A stretch of 64,000 nt of DNA from UBA1351 sp965140555 (GTDB lineage Bacteria; Bacillota; Clostridia; Lachnospirales; Vallitaleaceae), in contig OZ223260.1 in the NCBI GenBank assembly GCA_965140555.1, forward strand, positions 1 to 64,000. Direction: 5' to 3'. Under the pieces are notes generated by a model. It had not been told where the DNA came from. It ran no database searches and saw only the letters and a program-made list of their open reading frames with translations. The position numbers and the translations under genes are program-made. Below are positions 7,610-16,818 of this stretch, one piece after another; position 1 is the first letter of the stretch, and every line of letters starts with the position of its first letter.

Positions 7610-9286
7610 ATGTACAACGTAGAATTTATTCAAGAGATTATATTCCAATTATTTGCGTTTATTGGTGGATTTGGTATGTTTCTCTACGGTATGAACATTA
7701 TGGCAGAAGGATTGCAAAAATCTGCCGGATCAAAAATGAAGTCACTGCTTGGTATGTTGACGTCGAATCGATTGCTAGCCGTTCTTATGGGAGCAACGAT
7801 TACAGCTATTATTCAAAGTAGTTCGGCTACGACGGTCATGGTGGTTGGATTTGTTAACGCGAGTTTACTGAATTTGTCTCAAGCTGTCGGTGTCATCATG
7901 GGTGCCAATATTGGTACAACAATAACATCCTGGATTGTATCCAGTTCCGAATGGGCTGCCTTCTTAAAGCCTAAAGAGCTAGCACCTCTTGCTATTGGTA
8001 TCGGTGCAATACTCATGTTCTTTAGTAACAAGAAATCAAAAAAACAAATTGGTGAAATTATTATCGGTTTTGGACTTATTTTTATCGGTCTTGAATTGAT
8101 GGGCGATTCCGTAGAAAATTATCGGGATAGTGATGGGTTTAAACAAGCTTTCTTAATACTTGGTACGAATCCGATATTTGGAGTTTTGGCCGGTTTTGCA
8201 GTCACAGCCATTATTCAAAGTAGTTCAGCATCTGTCGGTATCTTACAGACATTGGCAGGAAACCAAATGGTGCCATGGAATGCAGCTGTCTATATTATTC
8301 TTGGGCAAAATATAGGTACCTGTGTAACGGCGATGCTATCCAGTATCGGTGCAAGTAAAACGGCTAAACGAGCCGCTGTCATTCACTTAATGTTCAATTT
8401 GGCCGGAACGTTAGTTTTTGTCGTTGGTTCAGTTATTTTCTTTAAATTTATTAATCATACCATCGGAAGTCAAATTATTGACAAAACGGATATTTCGATA
8501 TTCCATACAATCTTTAATGTGGCGAATACAGTACTATTATTCCCTTTTGCGAATCTGTTAGTTCGTTTATCGGAACGGTTAGTTCCGGGAGAGGATCAAG
8601 TAGATTCATCGGAAAGCGCAGTTGCATTGCGTCACTTAGATGATCGTATTCTAGAAACACCTAGCTTTGCTGTAGAAAATGCAATCAAAGAAGTGGTAAA
8701 TATGGCAAATGTAGCGTGTGATAATGTAGAATTAGCCACCCGAGCCCTTATAGAGAAAGACAAGGAATTAGTTGAAAAAGTAAAGCAAACGGAGAAGAAC
8801 GTGAACAAGCTGGAACAACTTATTACCGGGTACTTAATTAAGATTAATAATACGCCTCTTACTGAACGTCAACAAATAGTAGTAACACATTTATTCAATA
8901 CTGTTAATGATATCGAACGAATCGGTGATCATGCGGCGAATATTGTTGAATTGGCAGAATATAATGAATTTGGTGATCTTCAATTTTCAGCACAAGCCAT
9001 TGAGGAACTTTCAGATATGGCGGACTATACACTAGAGACCATTAAAATTGCTATAGCATCACGTGCGAACAACGATCATAAGCTGGTGCATACAGTGGAA
9101 AAACGTGAAGATCATATTGATGATATGGAAGAAGAATTAAGAGAGAAACATATCAAACGTTTGTCGAACTATGAGTGTGAACCCAAATCTAGCGTGGTTT
9201 TTTTAGATGTAATCAGTCATTATGAAAGAATTAGCGATCATGCATTAAATATGGCGTATTATGTAAAAGATGAAGCCTTTATGTAA
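7610..9286 (+). CDS. Na/Pi cotransporter family protein with PhoU-like tail
   Basis: Membrane protein of 558 residues expected to move phosphate with sodium. It shows the two inverted Na/Pi repeats, each with a QSSS motif (QSSSATTVMV and QSSSASVGIL), among about nine hydrophobic segments in residues 10-310. A cytoplasmic PhoU-like helical domain follows from about 340 to the end, with RIGDHA and RISDHA signatures. PhoU-fused members are common in Clostridia. AGGAGA precedes the ATG. It appears monocistronic. The PhoP-like box upstream fits control by phosphate supply. Confidence 0.92.
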   Translation: MYNVEFIQEIIFQLFAFIGGFGMFLYGMNIMAEGLQKSAGSKMKSLLGMLTSNRLLAVLMGATITAIIQSSSATTVMVVGFVNASLLNLSQAVGVIMGANIGTTITSWIVSSSEWAAFLKPKELAPLAIGIGAILMFFSNKKSKKQIGEIIIGFGLIFIGLELMGDSVENYRDSDGFKQAFLILGTNPIFGVLAGFAVTAIIQSSSASVGILQTLAGNQMVPWNAAVYIILGQNIGTCVTAMLSSIGASKTAKRAAVIHLMFNLAGTLVFVVGSVIFFKFINHTIGSQIIDKTDISIFHTIFNVANTVLLFPFANLLVRLSERLVPGEDQVDSSESAVALRHLDDRILETPSFAVENAIKEVVNMANVACDNVELATRALIEKDKELVEKVKQTEKNVNKLEQLITGYLIKINNTPLTERQQIVVTHLFNTVNDIERIGDHAANIVELAEYNEFGDLQFSAQAIEELSDMADYTLETIKIAIASRANNDHKLVHTVEKREDHIDDMEEELREKHIKRLSNYECEPKSSVVFLDVISHYERISDHALNMAYYVKDEAFM

Positions 9287-9322
9287 AGATTTGGAAAAGC
9301 AGTAGGGAATATGAAAAATCCC

Positions 9323-9351
9323 TTGATATTTCAGTGTGAACGCATTATAAT
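9323..9351 (+). promoter_or_regulatory. Promoter of the cggR-gapA-pgk-tpiA operon
   Basis: TTGATA at 9323-9328, exactly 17 bases, TATAAT at 9346-9351. The predicted start of transcription (~9358) falls in the 5' arm of the hairpin at 9353-9382. Confidence 0.7.
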
Positions 9352-9352
9352 T

Positions 9353-9382
9353 AAGAGAGAGTATAAATGCTCTCTTTTTTTT
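9353..9382 (+). terminator. Hairpin with T-run between the phosphate transporter and cggR
   Basis: AGAGAG (9356-9361) pairs with CTCTCT (9370-9375), then a run of eight T. It can end the upstream transcript. Because the cggR promoter lies just before it, the same hairpin would form the very 5' end of the cggR mRNA. Confidence 0.65.
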
Positions 9383-9390
9383 GGATATGT

Positions 9391-9425
9391 AGGGACTGAT
9401 ATAGAACAACGGGACTTATCGGGAC
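9391..9425 (+). promoter_or_regulatory. Candidate CggR operator, GGGAC repeats
   Basis: AGGGAC at 9391-9396, CGGGAC at 9410-9415 and CGGGAC at 9420-9425. The Bacillus subtilis CggR operator is built from CGGGAC direct repeats between promoter and cggR start, as here. The third repeat abuts the AGGAGGAGG ribosome site. Confidence 0.65.
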
Positions 9426-9440
9426 CAGGAGGAGGCAGAT

Positions 9441-10478
9441 ATGTTTCATAGCATCACATTACTGGAGAAAATCATTCCAAAAGAAATGGAAACACTAGAA
9501 AGACGTTACGAGATTTTGCGTGCTATTCAGCGTATGCAACCGGTAGGAAGACGTGGTATTGCATCATCCTTGAATATCGGTGAAAAAATAGTGCGTTCTG
9601 ATACGGATTTTTTTAGAGAAGAACAATATGTTGAAGTGACGACAAGTGGTATGTTATTGACCGAGAACGGTATTAATCTTTTGGAGCAGCTGAATGACAT
9701 GATGAATGAAGTTGAAGGAATTCGTTATTTAGAAGAACAGTTGCGTGATATACTAGGTTGTCAGGACATTACGATTGTCTCAGGGAATGCTGACGTTGAA
9801 CCGGAGGCCATGAATAATATTGGTCGAAGTGCGGCGAAAATTCTTCAATCTATGATTAATGACGGTTCCATTGTGGCATTAACGGGAGGGCATACGATGC
9901 GTAGCGTGGTTCAGCAAGTGAAGCCTGTTCTGCAGAGTTCCTTGAATGCCATGATTGTACCTGCACGAGGTAGTTTGGGTAACAATGTTGAAACCCAAGC
10001 TAACACATTAGTAGAATTGCTGGCTAAGAAGTTAAAGTGTGACTATAAACTACTGAACCTTCCGGATAATTTGAGTCAAGCAGTTATTGAAAGTGTTTCT
10101 CAAGATCCTAATATCAGAAAGGTTATTGAAAAAATACGCCAAGCCAATGTTATTGTTTTTGGGATAGGTAATGCTAAAAAAATGGCATACCGCAGGGATT
10201 TGAATGCAAAAGTTCTTGCTATACTAAGCGAACGGAAAGCGGTAGCAGAGGCATTGGGTTACTATTTTAATAAAGAAGGTGACATGGTGTATGATTCAAG
10301 GACCATCGGATTTCACTTAGAAGAATTTGAGAATAATATTCATCCAATTGCTGTAGCAGGCGGAGAGAGCAAAGCATTAGCAATATTGTCCGTTCGATAT
10401 TTTATTCGTAACGGCAGTTTGGTCATAGATGAAGCATGTGCGAATAAAGTCATCGAATTGGCCGGTCAGGAATTGTAG
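9441..10478 (+). CDS. cggR: Central glycolytic genes regulator CggR (SorC/DeoR family)
   Basis: Repressor of the lower glycolytic operon that releases DNA when fructose-1,6-bisphosphate binds its sugar-binding domain (known for B. subtilis). It has an N-terminal winged helix (about 20-75, RRGIASSLNIGEKIVRSD) and a SorC-type effector domain from about 95 (ALTGGHTMRSV, VPARGSLGNNVETQAN, GIGNA). Its 345 residues are normal. It heads cggR-gapA-pgk-tpiA, and the upstream CGGGAC repeats support self-control. AGGAGGAGG lies 6 bases before the ATG. Confidence 0.93.
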   Translation: MFHSITLLEKIIPKEMETLERRYEILRAIQRMQPVGRRGIASSLNIGEKIVRSDTDFFREEQYVEVTTSGMLLTENGINLLEQLNDMMNEVEGIRYLEEQLRDILGCQDITIVSGNADVEPEAMNNIGRSAAKILQSMINDGSIVALTGGHTMRSVVQQVKPVLQSSLNAMIVPARGSLGNNVETQANTLVELLAKKLKCDYKLLNLPDNLSQAVIESVSQDPNIRKVIEKIRQANVIVFGIGNAKKMAYRRDLNAKVLAILSERKAVAEALGYYFNKEGDMVYDSRTIGFHLEEFENNIHPIAVAGGESKALAILSVRYFIRNGSLVIDEACANKVIELAGQEL

Positions 10479-10503
10479 TTTAGGTTATAGAAGGAGGAAG
10501 AAA

Positions 10504-11490
10504 ATGGCAAAGATAGCAATCAACGGTTTTGGTCGTATAGGCCGTAATGCTTTTAAAGTAGCGATGGAAAAAGGTGCCAATATTGTGGCCATCAATGATT
10601 TGACAGATGCAGAGACGTTAGCACATTTGTTAAAGTATGATTCATGTTTTGGTAAATTTGAAGGTACAGTGACGATTGATAACGGAAATCTTATTGTCAA
10701 CGGAAAAACGATCAAGGTTTTAGCCGAAAGAAATCCGGAGCTCTTGCCTTGGGATGAGTTGGGTGTTGATATCGTTATTGAATCCACCGGTTTTTTTAGA
10801 ACCAAAGAACAAGCGATGAAGCATATTGATGCCGGAGCTAAAAAAGTCATTATTTCAGCGCCCGGAAAAGGAACCAAATCCATTGTCATGGGTGTTAATG
10901 AACAAGATTATAACCCAGAAGAAGACCATATTATTGATAATGCATCCTGTACAACAAATTGCCTTGCGCCTCTTGCAAAGGTATTAAATGATGCTTTTGG
11001 GATCAACAAAGGGATTATGACAACGGTTCACAGTTACACGAATGACCAACGGATTTTGGATCTTCCGCATTCGGATTTACGTCGTGCAAGAGCAGCTGCA
11101 GAGTCTATTATACCGACAACAACCGGTGCAGCCGAGGCAGTTGCCAAGGTTATTCCTAGTCTTAAAGGTAAATTGACGGGAATGGCTATGCGTGTTCCTA
11201 CACCGACCGTATCTGTGGTAGACTTGGTTGTAGAGACAGCGAAGCCTGTTACAGTTGAAGAAGTGAATCGTGTGCTCAAGGAGCATGCCGATGATCATAT
11301 TCTTGGTTTCTGCGAGGAACCACTTGTATCTATAGATTTCAGAAAAGATTCCAGATCTTCTATTATTGACGGACTGTCCACGCTTGTCATGGGCGATAAT
11401 ATGGTCAAGGTCATTTCATGGTATGATAACGAGTGGGGATATTCGAACCGCATCGTTGACATTGCCCTATATGTTGAGAAGCATTTGTAA
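10504..11490 (+). CDS. gapA: Glyceraldehyde-3-phosphate dehydrogenase, type I
   Basis: NAD-dependent oxidation and phosphorylation of glyceraldehyde-3-phosphate. It has the Rossmann start INGFGRIGR, catalytic Cys in ASCTTNCLAP, and the C-terminal WYDNEWGYSNR. The frame is open further upstream to 10429, inside cggR, but AAGGAGGAAG at 10491-10500 points to the ATG at 10504, giving 328 residues starting MAKIAINGFG. It lies 25 bases after cggR in one operon. Confidence 0.97.
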   Translation: MAKIAINGFGRIGRNAFKVAMEKGANIVAINDLTDAETLAHLLKYDSCFGKFEGTVTIDNGNLIVNGKTIKVLAERNPELLPWDELGVDIVIESTGFFRTKEQAMKHIDAGAKKVIISAPGKGTKSIVMGVNEQDYNPEEDHIIDNASCTTNCLAPLAKVLNDAFGINKGIMTTVHSYTNDQRILDLPHSDLRRARAAAESIIPTTTGAAEAVAKVIPSLKGKLTGMAMRVPTPTVSVVDLVVETAKPVTVEEVNRVLKEHADDHILGFCEEPLVSIDFRKDSRSSIIDGLSTLVMGDNMVKVISWYDNEWGYSNRIVDIALYVEKHL

Positions 11491-11513
11491 CAAAAGTCTT
11501 ATAAAATTAGGTT

Positions 11514-11542
11514 TTGCCCGACAAGGTTTAAAGTGTTATAAT
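11514..11542 (+). promoter_or_regulatory. Possible internal promoter before pgk
   Basis: TTGCCC at 11514-11519, 17 bases, TATAAT at 11537-11542 preceded by TGT. It would let pgk and tpiA be transcribed apart from cggR control. Confidence 0.5.
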
Positions 11543-11595
11543 TTGAATCAGGTCGGATGATTATACATATAAAAGTTTGGAAGGAGAAGTACAAT

Positions 11596-12792
11596 ATGTT
11601 AAATAAAAAAACAGTCGATGATATTCAAGTTAAAGGTAAAAAGGTTTTGGTACGTTGTGATTTTAATGTGCCAATTAAAGATGGTGAGATTACTGATCTT
11701 AATCGTCTTACAGGGGCTTTGCCTACAATCAAAAAATTAGTTGCTGACGGTGGAAAAGTGATTCTTTGTTCCCATATGGGTAAACCAAAAGGCGAACCGA
11801 AACCTGAATTGTCTTTAGCACCTGTTGCCAAAAAACTCTCTGAAATGCTTGGACAAGAGGTTGTATTTGCCGCAGATGATACCGTTGTCGGCGACAATGC
11901 AAAAAAAGCTGTTGAAGCAATGAACGACGGCGACGTTGTATTATTAGAAAACACACGTTACCGTGTAGAAGAAACTAAAAACGGTGAGGCTTTCTCTAAA
12001 GACCTTGCTAGTTTAGCAGACGTTTTTGTTAATGATGCATTCGGTACAGCTCACCGTGCCCATTGTTCAAATGTTGGCGTTACAGAATTCATTGATACAT
12101 GTGTTGTCGGTTACTTGATGCAAAAAGAGATTGACTTCTTAGGGAATGCTGTTGCTAATCCTAAAAGACCTTTTGTTGCTATCTTAGGTGGTGCTAAAGT
12201 TTCCGATAAAATTAATGTTATCAATAATCTTCTTGAAAAAGTTGATACATTAATTATTGGCGGTGGTATGGCTTATACATTCCTTAAAGCTCAAGGATAT
12301 GGTATCGGTAATTCATTAGTTGAAGAAGATAAATTGGACTACTCCTTAACGATGATTGAAAAAGCCAAAGAAAAAGGCGTGAACTTCTTACTTCCTGTGG
12401 ATCACACAGTGGCTAAAGAGTTCAAAAATGATACAGAGTTCAAAGTCGTTGATGCCAAAGAAGGTATTGAAGACGGTTGGATGGGATTAGATATCGGACC
12501 GGAAACAATCAAAGCATATGAAGCTGCTGTACGTGAAGCAAAAACAGTTGTATGGAATGGCCCAATGGGTGTATTCGAGATGGAAAACTTTGCTAAAGGT
12601 ACAAAAGAAGTAGCTAAAGCATTGGCTGAAACAGATGCAACAACGATTATCGGTGGTGGTGATTCAGCTGCAGCGGTTAATATCTTAGGTTTTGGCGATC
12701 AAATGACACATATTTCTACAGGTGGTGGTGCTTCTTTGGAATTTTTAGAAGGTAAAGAACTACCGGGTGTAGTTGCTGCAAACGATAAATAA
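11596..12792 (+). CDS. pgk: Phosphoglycerate kinase
   Basis: Transfers phosphate from 1,3-bisphosphoglycerate to ADP. The 398 residues carry VLVRCDFNVPI near the start, SHMGKPKG, NDAFGTAHRAH, GGAKVSDKI and the nucleotide-site GGGDSAAA. An in-frame upstream ATG at 11557 exists, but AAGGAGAAG at 11581-11589 matches the ATG at 11596. It is the third gene of the cggR operon, 105 bases after gapA, with its own promoter-like sequence in the gap. Confidence 0.97.
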   Translation: MLNKKTVDDIQVKGKKVLVRCDFNVPIKDGEITDLNRLTGALPTIKKLVADGGKVILCSHMGKPKGEPKPELSLAPVAKKLSEMLGQEVVFAADDTVVGDNAKKAVEAMNDGDVVLLENTRYRVEETKNGEAFSKDLASLADVFVNDAFGTAHRAHCSNVGVTEFIDTCVVGYLMQKEIDFLGNAVANPKRPFVAILGGAKVSDKINVINNLLEKVDTLIIGGGMAYTFLKAQGYGIGNSLVEEDKLDYSLTMIEKAKEKGVNFLLPVDHTVAKEFKNDTEFKVVDAKEGIEDGWMGLDIGPETIKAYEAAVREAKTVVWNGPMGVFEMENFAKGTKEVAKALAETDATTIIGGGDSAAAVNILGFGDQMTHISTGGGASLEFLEGKELPGVVAANDK

Positions 12793-12831
12793 GCATTGAA
12801 GTAAAAAAAGAGTTTTAGGAGGAGTTTTTCC

Positions 12832-13578
12832 ATGAGAAAGATGATAATTGCAGGAAACTGGAAAATGAATAAAACAACAAAGGAAGCCGTTGAACTAATC
12901 AACGAATTAATTCCTTTAGTAAAAACAGATGAAGCAGATGTGGTTTTCTGCGTACCTGCTGTGTCCCTAGCAGTAGCTGTTGAGTTAACAAAGAATACGA
13001 ATATAGAAATTGGTGCACAAAACATGCATTTTGAAGAAAGCGGTGCTTATACAGGTGAAATCGCACCGACAATGTTGACTGAAATCGGTGTTAAGTATGT
13101 CGTTATCGGTCATTCAGAACGTCGTGAGTACTTCGCAGAGACTAATGAAACGGTTAATAAGAAAGTGCTCAAAGCATTAGAACATAATCTTGTACCAATC
13201 GTATGTTGTGGTGAATATTTGGAACAACGTCAACAAGGTGTTACGATTGATCTTATTCGTCAACAATTGAAGATTGCGTTAAAAGACGTTTCTGCTGAAG
13301 ATGCTAAGAAAGTAGTTCTTGCATATGAACCGATTTGGGCTATCGGAACAGGCGTTACAGCAACAAGTGACCAAGCAGAAGAAGTTTGTGCGGCAATTCG
13401 TGACCTTCTTGTTGAATTATACGGTTCAGAGGTAGCTGAAGCTGTACGTATTCAATATGGTGGTTCAGTGAATGCAGGTAATGCAGCTGAATTATTTGCA
13501 AAACCGAACATTGACGGTGGTCTTGTTGGTGGCGCTAGTTTAAAACCAGATTTTGGTAAGGTTGTAAACTACAAATAA
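12832..13578 (+). CDS. tpiA: Triosephosphate isomerase
   Basis: Interconverts dihydroxyacetone phosphate and glyceraldehyde-3-phosphate. Visible are AGNWKMNKT at the N terminus (Lys), catalytic His in GHSERR, catalytic Glu in AYEPIWAIGTG, and the phosphate loop IQYGGSVN. The 248 residues are normal. AGGAGGAG precedes the ATG. It is the last gene of the operon before a terminator. Confidence 0.97.
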   Translation: MRKMIIAGNWKMNKTTKEAVELINELIPLVKTDEADVVFCVPAVSLAVAVELTKNTNIEIGAQNMHFEESGAYTGEIAPTMLTEIGVKYVVIGHSERREYFAETNETVNKKVLKALEHNLVPIVCCGEYLEQRQQGVTIDLIRQQLKIALKDVSAEDAKKVVLAYEPIWAIGTGVTATSDQAEEVCAAIRDLLVELYGSEVAEAVRIQYGGSVNAGNAAELFAKPNIDGGLVGGASLKPDFGKVVNYK

Positions 13579-13585
13579 AAAAATC

Positions 13586-13620
13586 AAACAAGGAGGCGTC
13601 TGAGACGTTCTCCTTGTTTA
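13586..13620 (+). terminator. Terminator after tpiA
   Basis: AAACAAGGAG (13586-13595) pairs with CTCCTTGTTT (13610-13619); an inner CGTC/GACG stem extends the hairpin. Confidence 0.75.
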
Positions 13621-13673
13621 TCTTACTTGTATCTGATAGAATTATAATGCCGCTATAGATGTTGACGATATAT

Positions 13674-13700
13674 GAAGGACGCAAAATTTTTGCAGTCTTC
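13674..13700 (+). repeat. Inverted repeat in the gpmI leader
   Basis: GAAGGACGCAAAA is followed at once by its imperfect complement TTTTGCAGTCTTC. There is no T-run, so it is not an obvious terminator; it could be an operator or an mRNA stem. The rest of 13621-13753 holds only a lone TATAAT at 13643-13648. Confidence 0.35.
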
Positions 13701-13753
13701 CTATGGCGTGAAACACGATACGCGTACTAGATAATAGAAAAGGAGTTATATAT

Positions 13754-15298
13754 ATGAATAAAAAACCAACTGTATTAATGATATTAGATGGCTATGGTTT
13801 AAATAACCATGAAGAAGGAAACGCAGTAAAACATGCAACAACACCCAATATTAAGAAATTAATGGAAAATTATCCTTTCAAAAAAGGGTATGCTTCAGGG
13901 TTGGCAGTCGGTCTTCCTGACGGTCAAATGGGTAACTCAGAGGTTGGACATTTGAACATCGGTGCCGGTCGTGTTGTATATCAAGAGTTGACACGTATTA
14001 CTAAAGCAATTGCTGATGGCGATTTCTTTGAAAATGCGGCATTTTTGGAAGCTGTGAATAATGCTAAAGCCAATAATTCGGCTCTTCATTTATGGGGACT
14101 CTTATCAGACGGTGGTGTACATAGCCACAATACACACCTGTATGCTCTTCTTCGCTTGGCGAAAGACAGAGGCTTAGAAAAAGTATATGTTCATTGTATT
14201 CTTGACGGACGTGATACACCACCAAAATCCGGTAAAGATTTTGTTGCAGAACTACAATCTAAAATTGACGAAATCGGCGTTGGTAAAATTGCAACTGTAA
14301 TGGGTCGTTACTATGCAATGGATCGAGATAACCGTTGGGAACGTACTTTCTTGGCTTATGATGCGATTACTAATGGTAATGGTGTAGAAGAAACGAATGC
14401 GGTTGAAGCTGTTCAACATAGTTATGATCAAGATGCAAATGATGAATTTGTTATGCCGGCAGTCCTCAAAGAAGATGGTAAACCTGTAGGTACAGTAAAT
14501 CCTTTAGATAGTGTTATATTCTTTAATTTCCGTCCTGACCGTGCGCGTCAATTGACACGTGCATTCTGTATAGAAGATTTTAGCGGTTTTGATCGTGCAA
14601 AAGGATTCATGAAATTGACTTATGTTTGCTTTACAAATTACGATATTACAATTCCTAATAAAGTAGTTGCTTTTGAAAAAGTAACTTTAGTAGGTACATT
14701 AGGTGAATATCTTTCTTCTCTTGGCAAAACACAGTTGCGTTTAGCTGAGACTGAGAAATATGCTCACGTTACGTTCTTCTTTAACGGTGGAGTAGAAGAA
14801 CCTAACGAAGGAGAGGAACGTGTCTTAGTACCATCTCCAAAAGTTGCTACTTATGACTTACAACCGGAGATGAGTGCAGCAAAAGTAGGAGAAAACCTTG
14901 TAAATGGTATTAAAGCAGATAAATATGACTTAATCGTTGTAAACTTCGCTAATCCGGACATGGTGGGACATACAGGTATTGAATCTGCTGCTGTGAGTGC
15001 TATTGAAGCCGTTGATAAGTGTGTCGGAGAGGCCTATGATGCACTACTTGAAGTAGGCGGAAATATGTTTGTGTGTGCCGATCATGGTAATGCAGAGCAA
15101 TTAGTGGATTATACAACACACCAACCGTTTACAGCACATACAACGAATCCGGTACCATTTATTGTCGTGAATGCTGAAGGTGTGAAAGACATTAAAGAAG
15201 GCGGTAAATTGTGTGATATCGCACCGACGCTTTTAGATATGATGCACATTCCTGCACCGAAAGAGATGACAGGAGAAAGTTTGTTGATTAAAGAGTAA
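13754..15298 (+). CDS. gpmI: 2,3-bisphosphoglycerate-independent phosphoglycerate mutase
   Basis: Mn-dependent conversion of 3- to 2-phosphoglycerate. It belongs to the alkaline phosphatase superfamily, with MILDGYG metal Asp, catalytic Ser in GNSEVGHLNIGAG, HCILDGRDTPP, FNFRPDRARQ, and late metal motifs DMVGHTG and CADHGNAEQ. The 514 residues are normal. It stands between its own leader and a terminator, in pathway order after tpiA and before eno. AGGAG lies 6 bases before the ATG. Confidence 0.97.
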   Translation: MNKKPTVLMILDGYGLNNHEEGNAVKHATTPNIKKLMENYPFKKGYASGLAVGLPDGQMGNSEVGHLNIGAGRVVYQELTRITKAIADGDFFENAAFLEAVNNAKANNSALHLWGLLSDGGVHSHNTHLYALLRLAKDRGLEKVYVHCILDGRDTPPKSGKDFVAELQSKIDEIGVGKIATVMGRYYAMDRDNRWERTFLAYDAITNGNGVEETNAVEAVQHSYDQDANDEFVMPAVLKEDGKPVGTVNPLDSVIFFNFRPDRARQLTRAFCIEDFSGFDRAKGFMKLTYVCFTNYDITIPNKVVAFEKVTLVGTLGEYLSSLGKTQLRLAETEKYAHVTFFFNGGVEEPNEGEERVLVPSPKVATYDLQPEMSAAKVGENLVNGIKADKYDLIVVNFANPDMVGHTGIESAAVSAIEAVDKCVGEAYDALLEVGGNMFVCADHGNAEQLVDYTTHQPFTAHTTNPVPFIVVNAEGVKDIKEGGKLCDIAPTLLDMMHIPAPKEMTGESLLIKE

Positions 15299-15307
15299 TA
15301 TCTAGCA

Positions 15308-15337
15308 TTGACAAAAATTGATAGAACGTATTAGAAT
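15308..15337 (+). promoter_or_regulatory. Promoter before the MBOAT gene
   Basis: TTGACA at 15308-15313, 18 bases, TAGAAT at 15332-15337. As at cggR, the predicted start point (~15344) is inside the following hairpin. Confidence 0.5.
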
Positions 15338-15338
15338 A

Positions 15339-15380
15339 TAAAAGGGTGTTTAAGTGTTTCTTAAATACCCTTTTATTTTT
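15339..15380 (+). terminator. Terminator after gpmI
   Basis: AAAAGGGTGTTTAAG pairs with CTTAAATACCCTTTT with one mismatch, then ATTTTT. This is a strong hairpin of about 14 pairs. Confidence 0.8.
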
Positions 15381-15399
15381 CACTTAGAATGGAGCAATT

Positions 15400-16812
15400 A
15401 TGGTATTCTCTAGTTTGATATTTTTATTTGTATTTTTGCCGATCAATTTATTGGTCTATTATATAATACCTTCGAGACATTGGAAAAATGCTGTATTGAT
15501 TTTTTCATCGCTCATTTTTTATGCCTGGGGAGAGCCTATTTGGGTAAGCTTATTAGTGATTAGTGCAACGGTTGACTATGTCCATGGGCGTATCGCTGAA
15601 AGGTATAGAGGTCGCTGGCAATCAAAGGCTGCAGTGATATCGTCTTTGATTATTAATTTAGGGTTACTTGGAACCTTTAAATATGCAGGGTTTATAGTAG
15701 AAACAGTAAACACTCTTTTGAATACAACCTTCAGGGAACCGGGATTTGCACTGCCTATCGGTATTAGCTTTTACACGTTTCAAACAATCTCTTATGTCGT
15801 TGATGTTTATCGTGGAGAGGTGAAAGCACAACGTTCCTATGCTAAATTTTTGATGTTTGTATCTTTGTTCCATCAGCTTGTCGCGGGTCCGATTGTTCGA
15901 TATAAGGATATTGCCCATGATATTGAAACACGCGTGTTCAACAAGGATGTATTTGCTTATGGAATCGTGCGCTTTGTTATTGGATTAGCTAAAAAAGTGT
16001 TGTTGGCCAATACGGCCGGTGAGATAGCGGTTCTGATTATCGATGGCGACTTTGCAAACCAGAGTATGGCGGCCCATTGGATCGGAATGATGCTTTACGC
16101 TTTCCAAATCTATTTTGACTTTTCCGGATATTCAGATATGGCAATCGGATTGGGACGTATGTTTGGCTTTACCTATCTAGAGAACTTCAATTATCCTTAT
16201 ATATCGAAAAGTGCAACAGAGTTTTGGCGACGTTGGCACATCTCGTTAGGAAGTTTTTTCAGAGACTATGTATATATTCCCCTAGGTGGTAACCGACGCA
16301 TGTTGTTGCGAAATATTCTTGTTGTATGGTTTTTGACCGGTTTATGGCATGGTGCCAGTTGGAATTTTGTCCTATGGGGCCTTTACTACGGAATACTTAT
16401 TCTTATTGAGAAACAACTTAAGGCGTACTTCTTTATGGAAAGGCTGCCGTCATTTTTGGGGCATATCTATCTGTTTGTGGTTACAATATTTGGGTGGACA
16501 CTGTTCTATTATGAGAAGTTATCAGAGGGCATAAGCTATATGCAAGGACTTGTTGATGTTCATCATTTGTGGGATGCTCAGGCAGAAATCATTCTTATGA
16601 ACAACGGATTCTTTATTCTTTTGGCATTGGTGTGCTCTACACCTGCTTTAAAAAAACTTATGACAGGTATTGGACATGCGATGGAACGTATGCATTTAGG
16701 GGCACTTTATGAGGGCGTGTTATATCCTGTTGGTATAGCCGGTTTGTTTGTTTTGTCATTTATTGTATTAATCGGACAAAGTTATAATCCTTTCTTATAT
16801 TTTAGATTTTAA
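15400..16812 (+). CDS. MBOAT family membrane O-acyltransferase (AlgI/DltB-like)
   Basis: Integral membrane protein of 470 residues with about ten hydrophobic segments. Family marks are DFSGYSDMAIGLGRMFGF, the arginine-rich EFWRRWHISLGSFFRDYVYIPLGG stretch (residues ~276-300) and the catalytic His in GLWHGASWNF. Such proteins pass acyl groups across the membrane onto exported polysaccharides or similar polymers. Its partner, a DHHW protein, follows 173 bases later, the usual pairing. The acceptor polymer is unknown. A MITE-like repeat fills the gap between the two genes. Confidence 0.92.
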   Translation: MVFSSLIFLFVFLPINLLVYYIIPSRHWKNAVLIFSSLIFYAWGEPIWVSLLVISATVDYVHGRIAERYRGRWQSKAAVISSLIINLGLLGTFKYAGFIVETVNTLLNTTFREPGFALPIGISFYTFQTISYVVDVYRGEVKAQRSYAKFLMFVSLFHQLVAGPIVRYKDIAHDIETRVFNKDVFAYGIVRFVIGLAKKVLLANTAGEIAVLIIDGDFANQSMAAHWIGMMLYAFQIYFDFSGYSDMAIGLGRMFGFTYLENFNYPYISKSATEFWRRWHISLGSFFRDYVYIPLGGNRRMLLRNILVVWFLTGLWHGASWNFVLWGLYYGILILIEKQLKAYFFMERLPSFLGHIYLFVVTIFGWTLFYYEKLSEGISYMQGLVDVHHLWDAQAEIILMNNGFFILLALVCSTPALKKLMTGIGHAMERMHLGALYEGVLYPVGIAGLFVLSFIVLIGQSYNPFLYFRF

Positions 16813-16818
16813 GTTATT

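Noticed and set aside
10429..10503. N-terminal extension of GapA
   Set aside because: It overlaps the end of cggR and would precede the universal MAKIAINGFG start; the ribosome site fits 10504.
11625..11954. 109-codon minus-strand frame inside pgk
   Set aside because: Shadow of a highly biased gene; product composition is unlike a protein and no start signal is present.
13621..13753. Promoter of gpmI
   Set aside because: A TATAAT at 13643-13648 exists but no -35 at proper spacing or extended -10 supports it, so it was not listed as a promoter.
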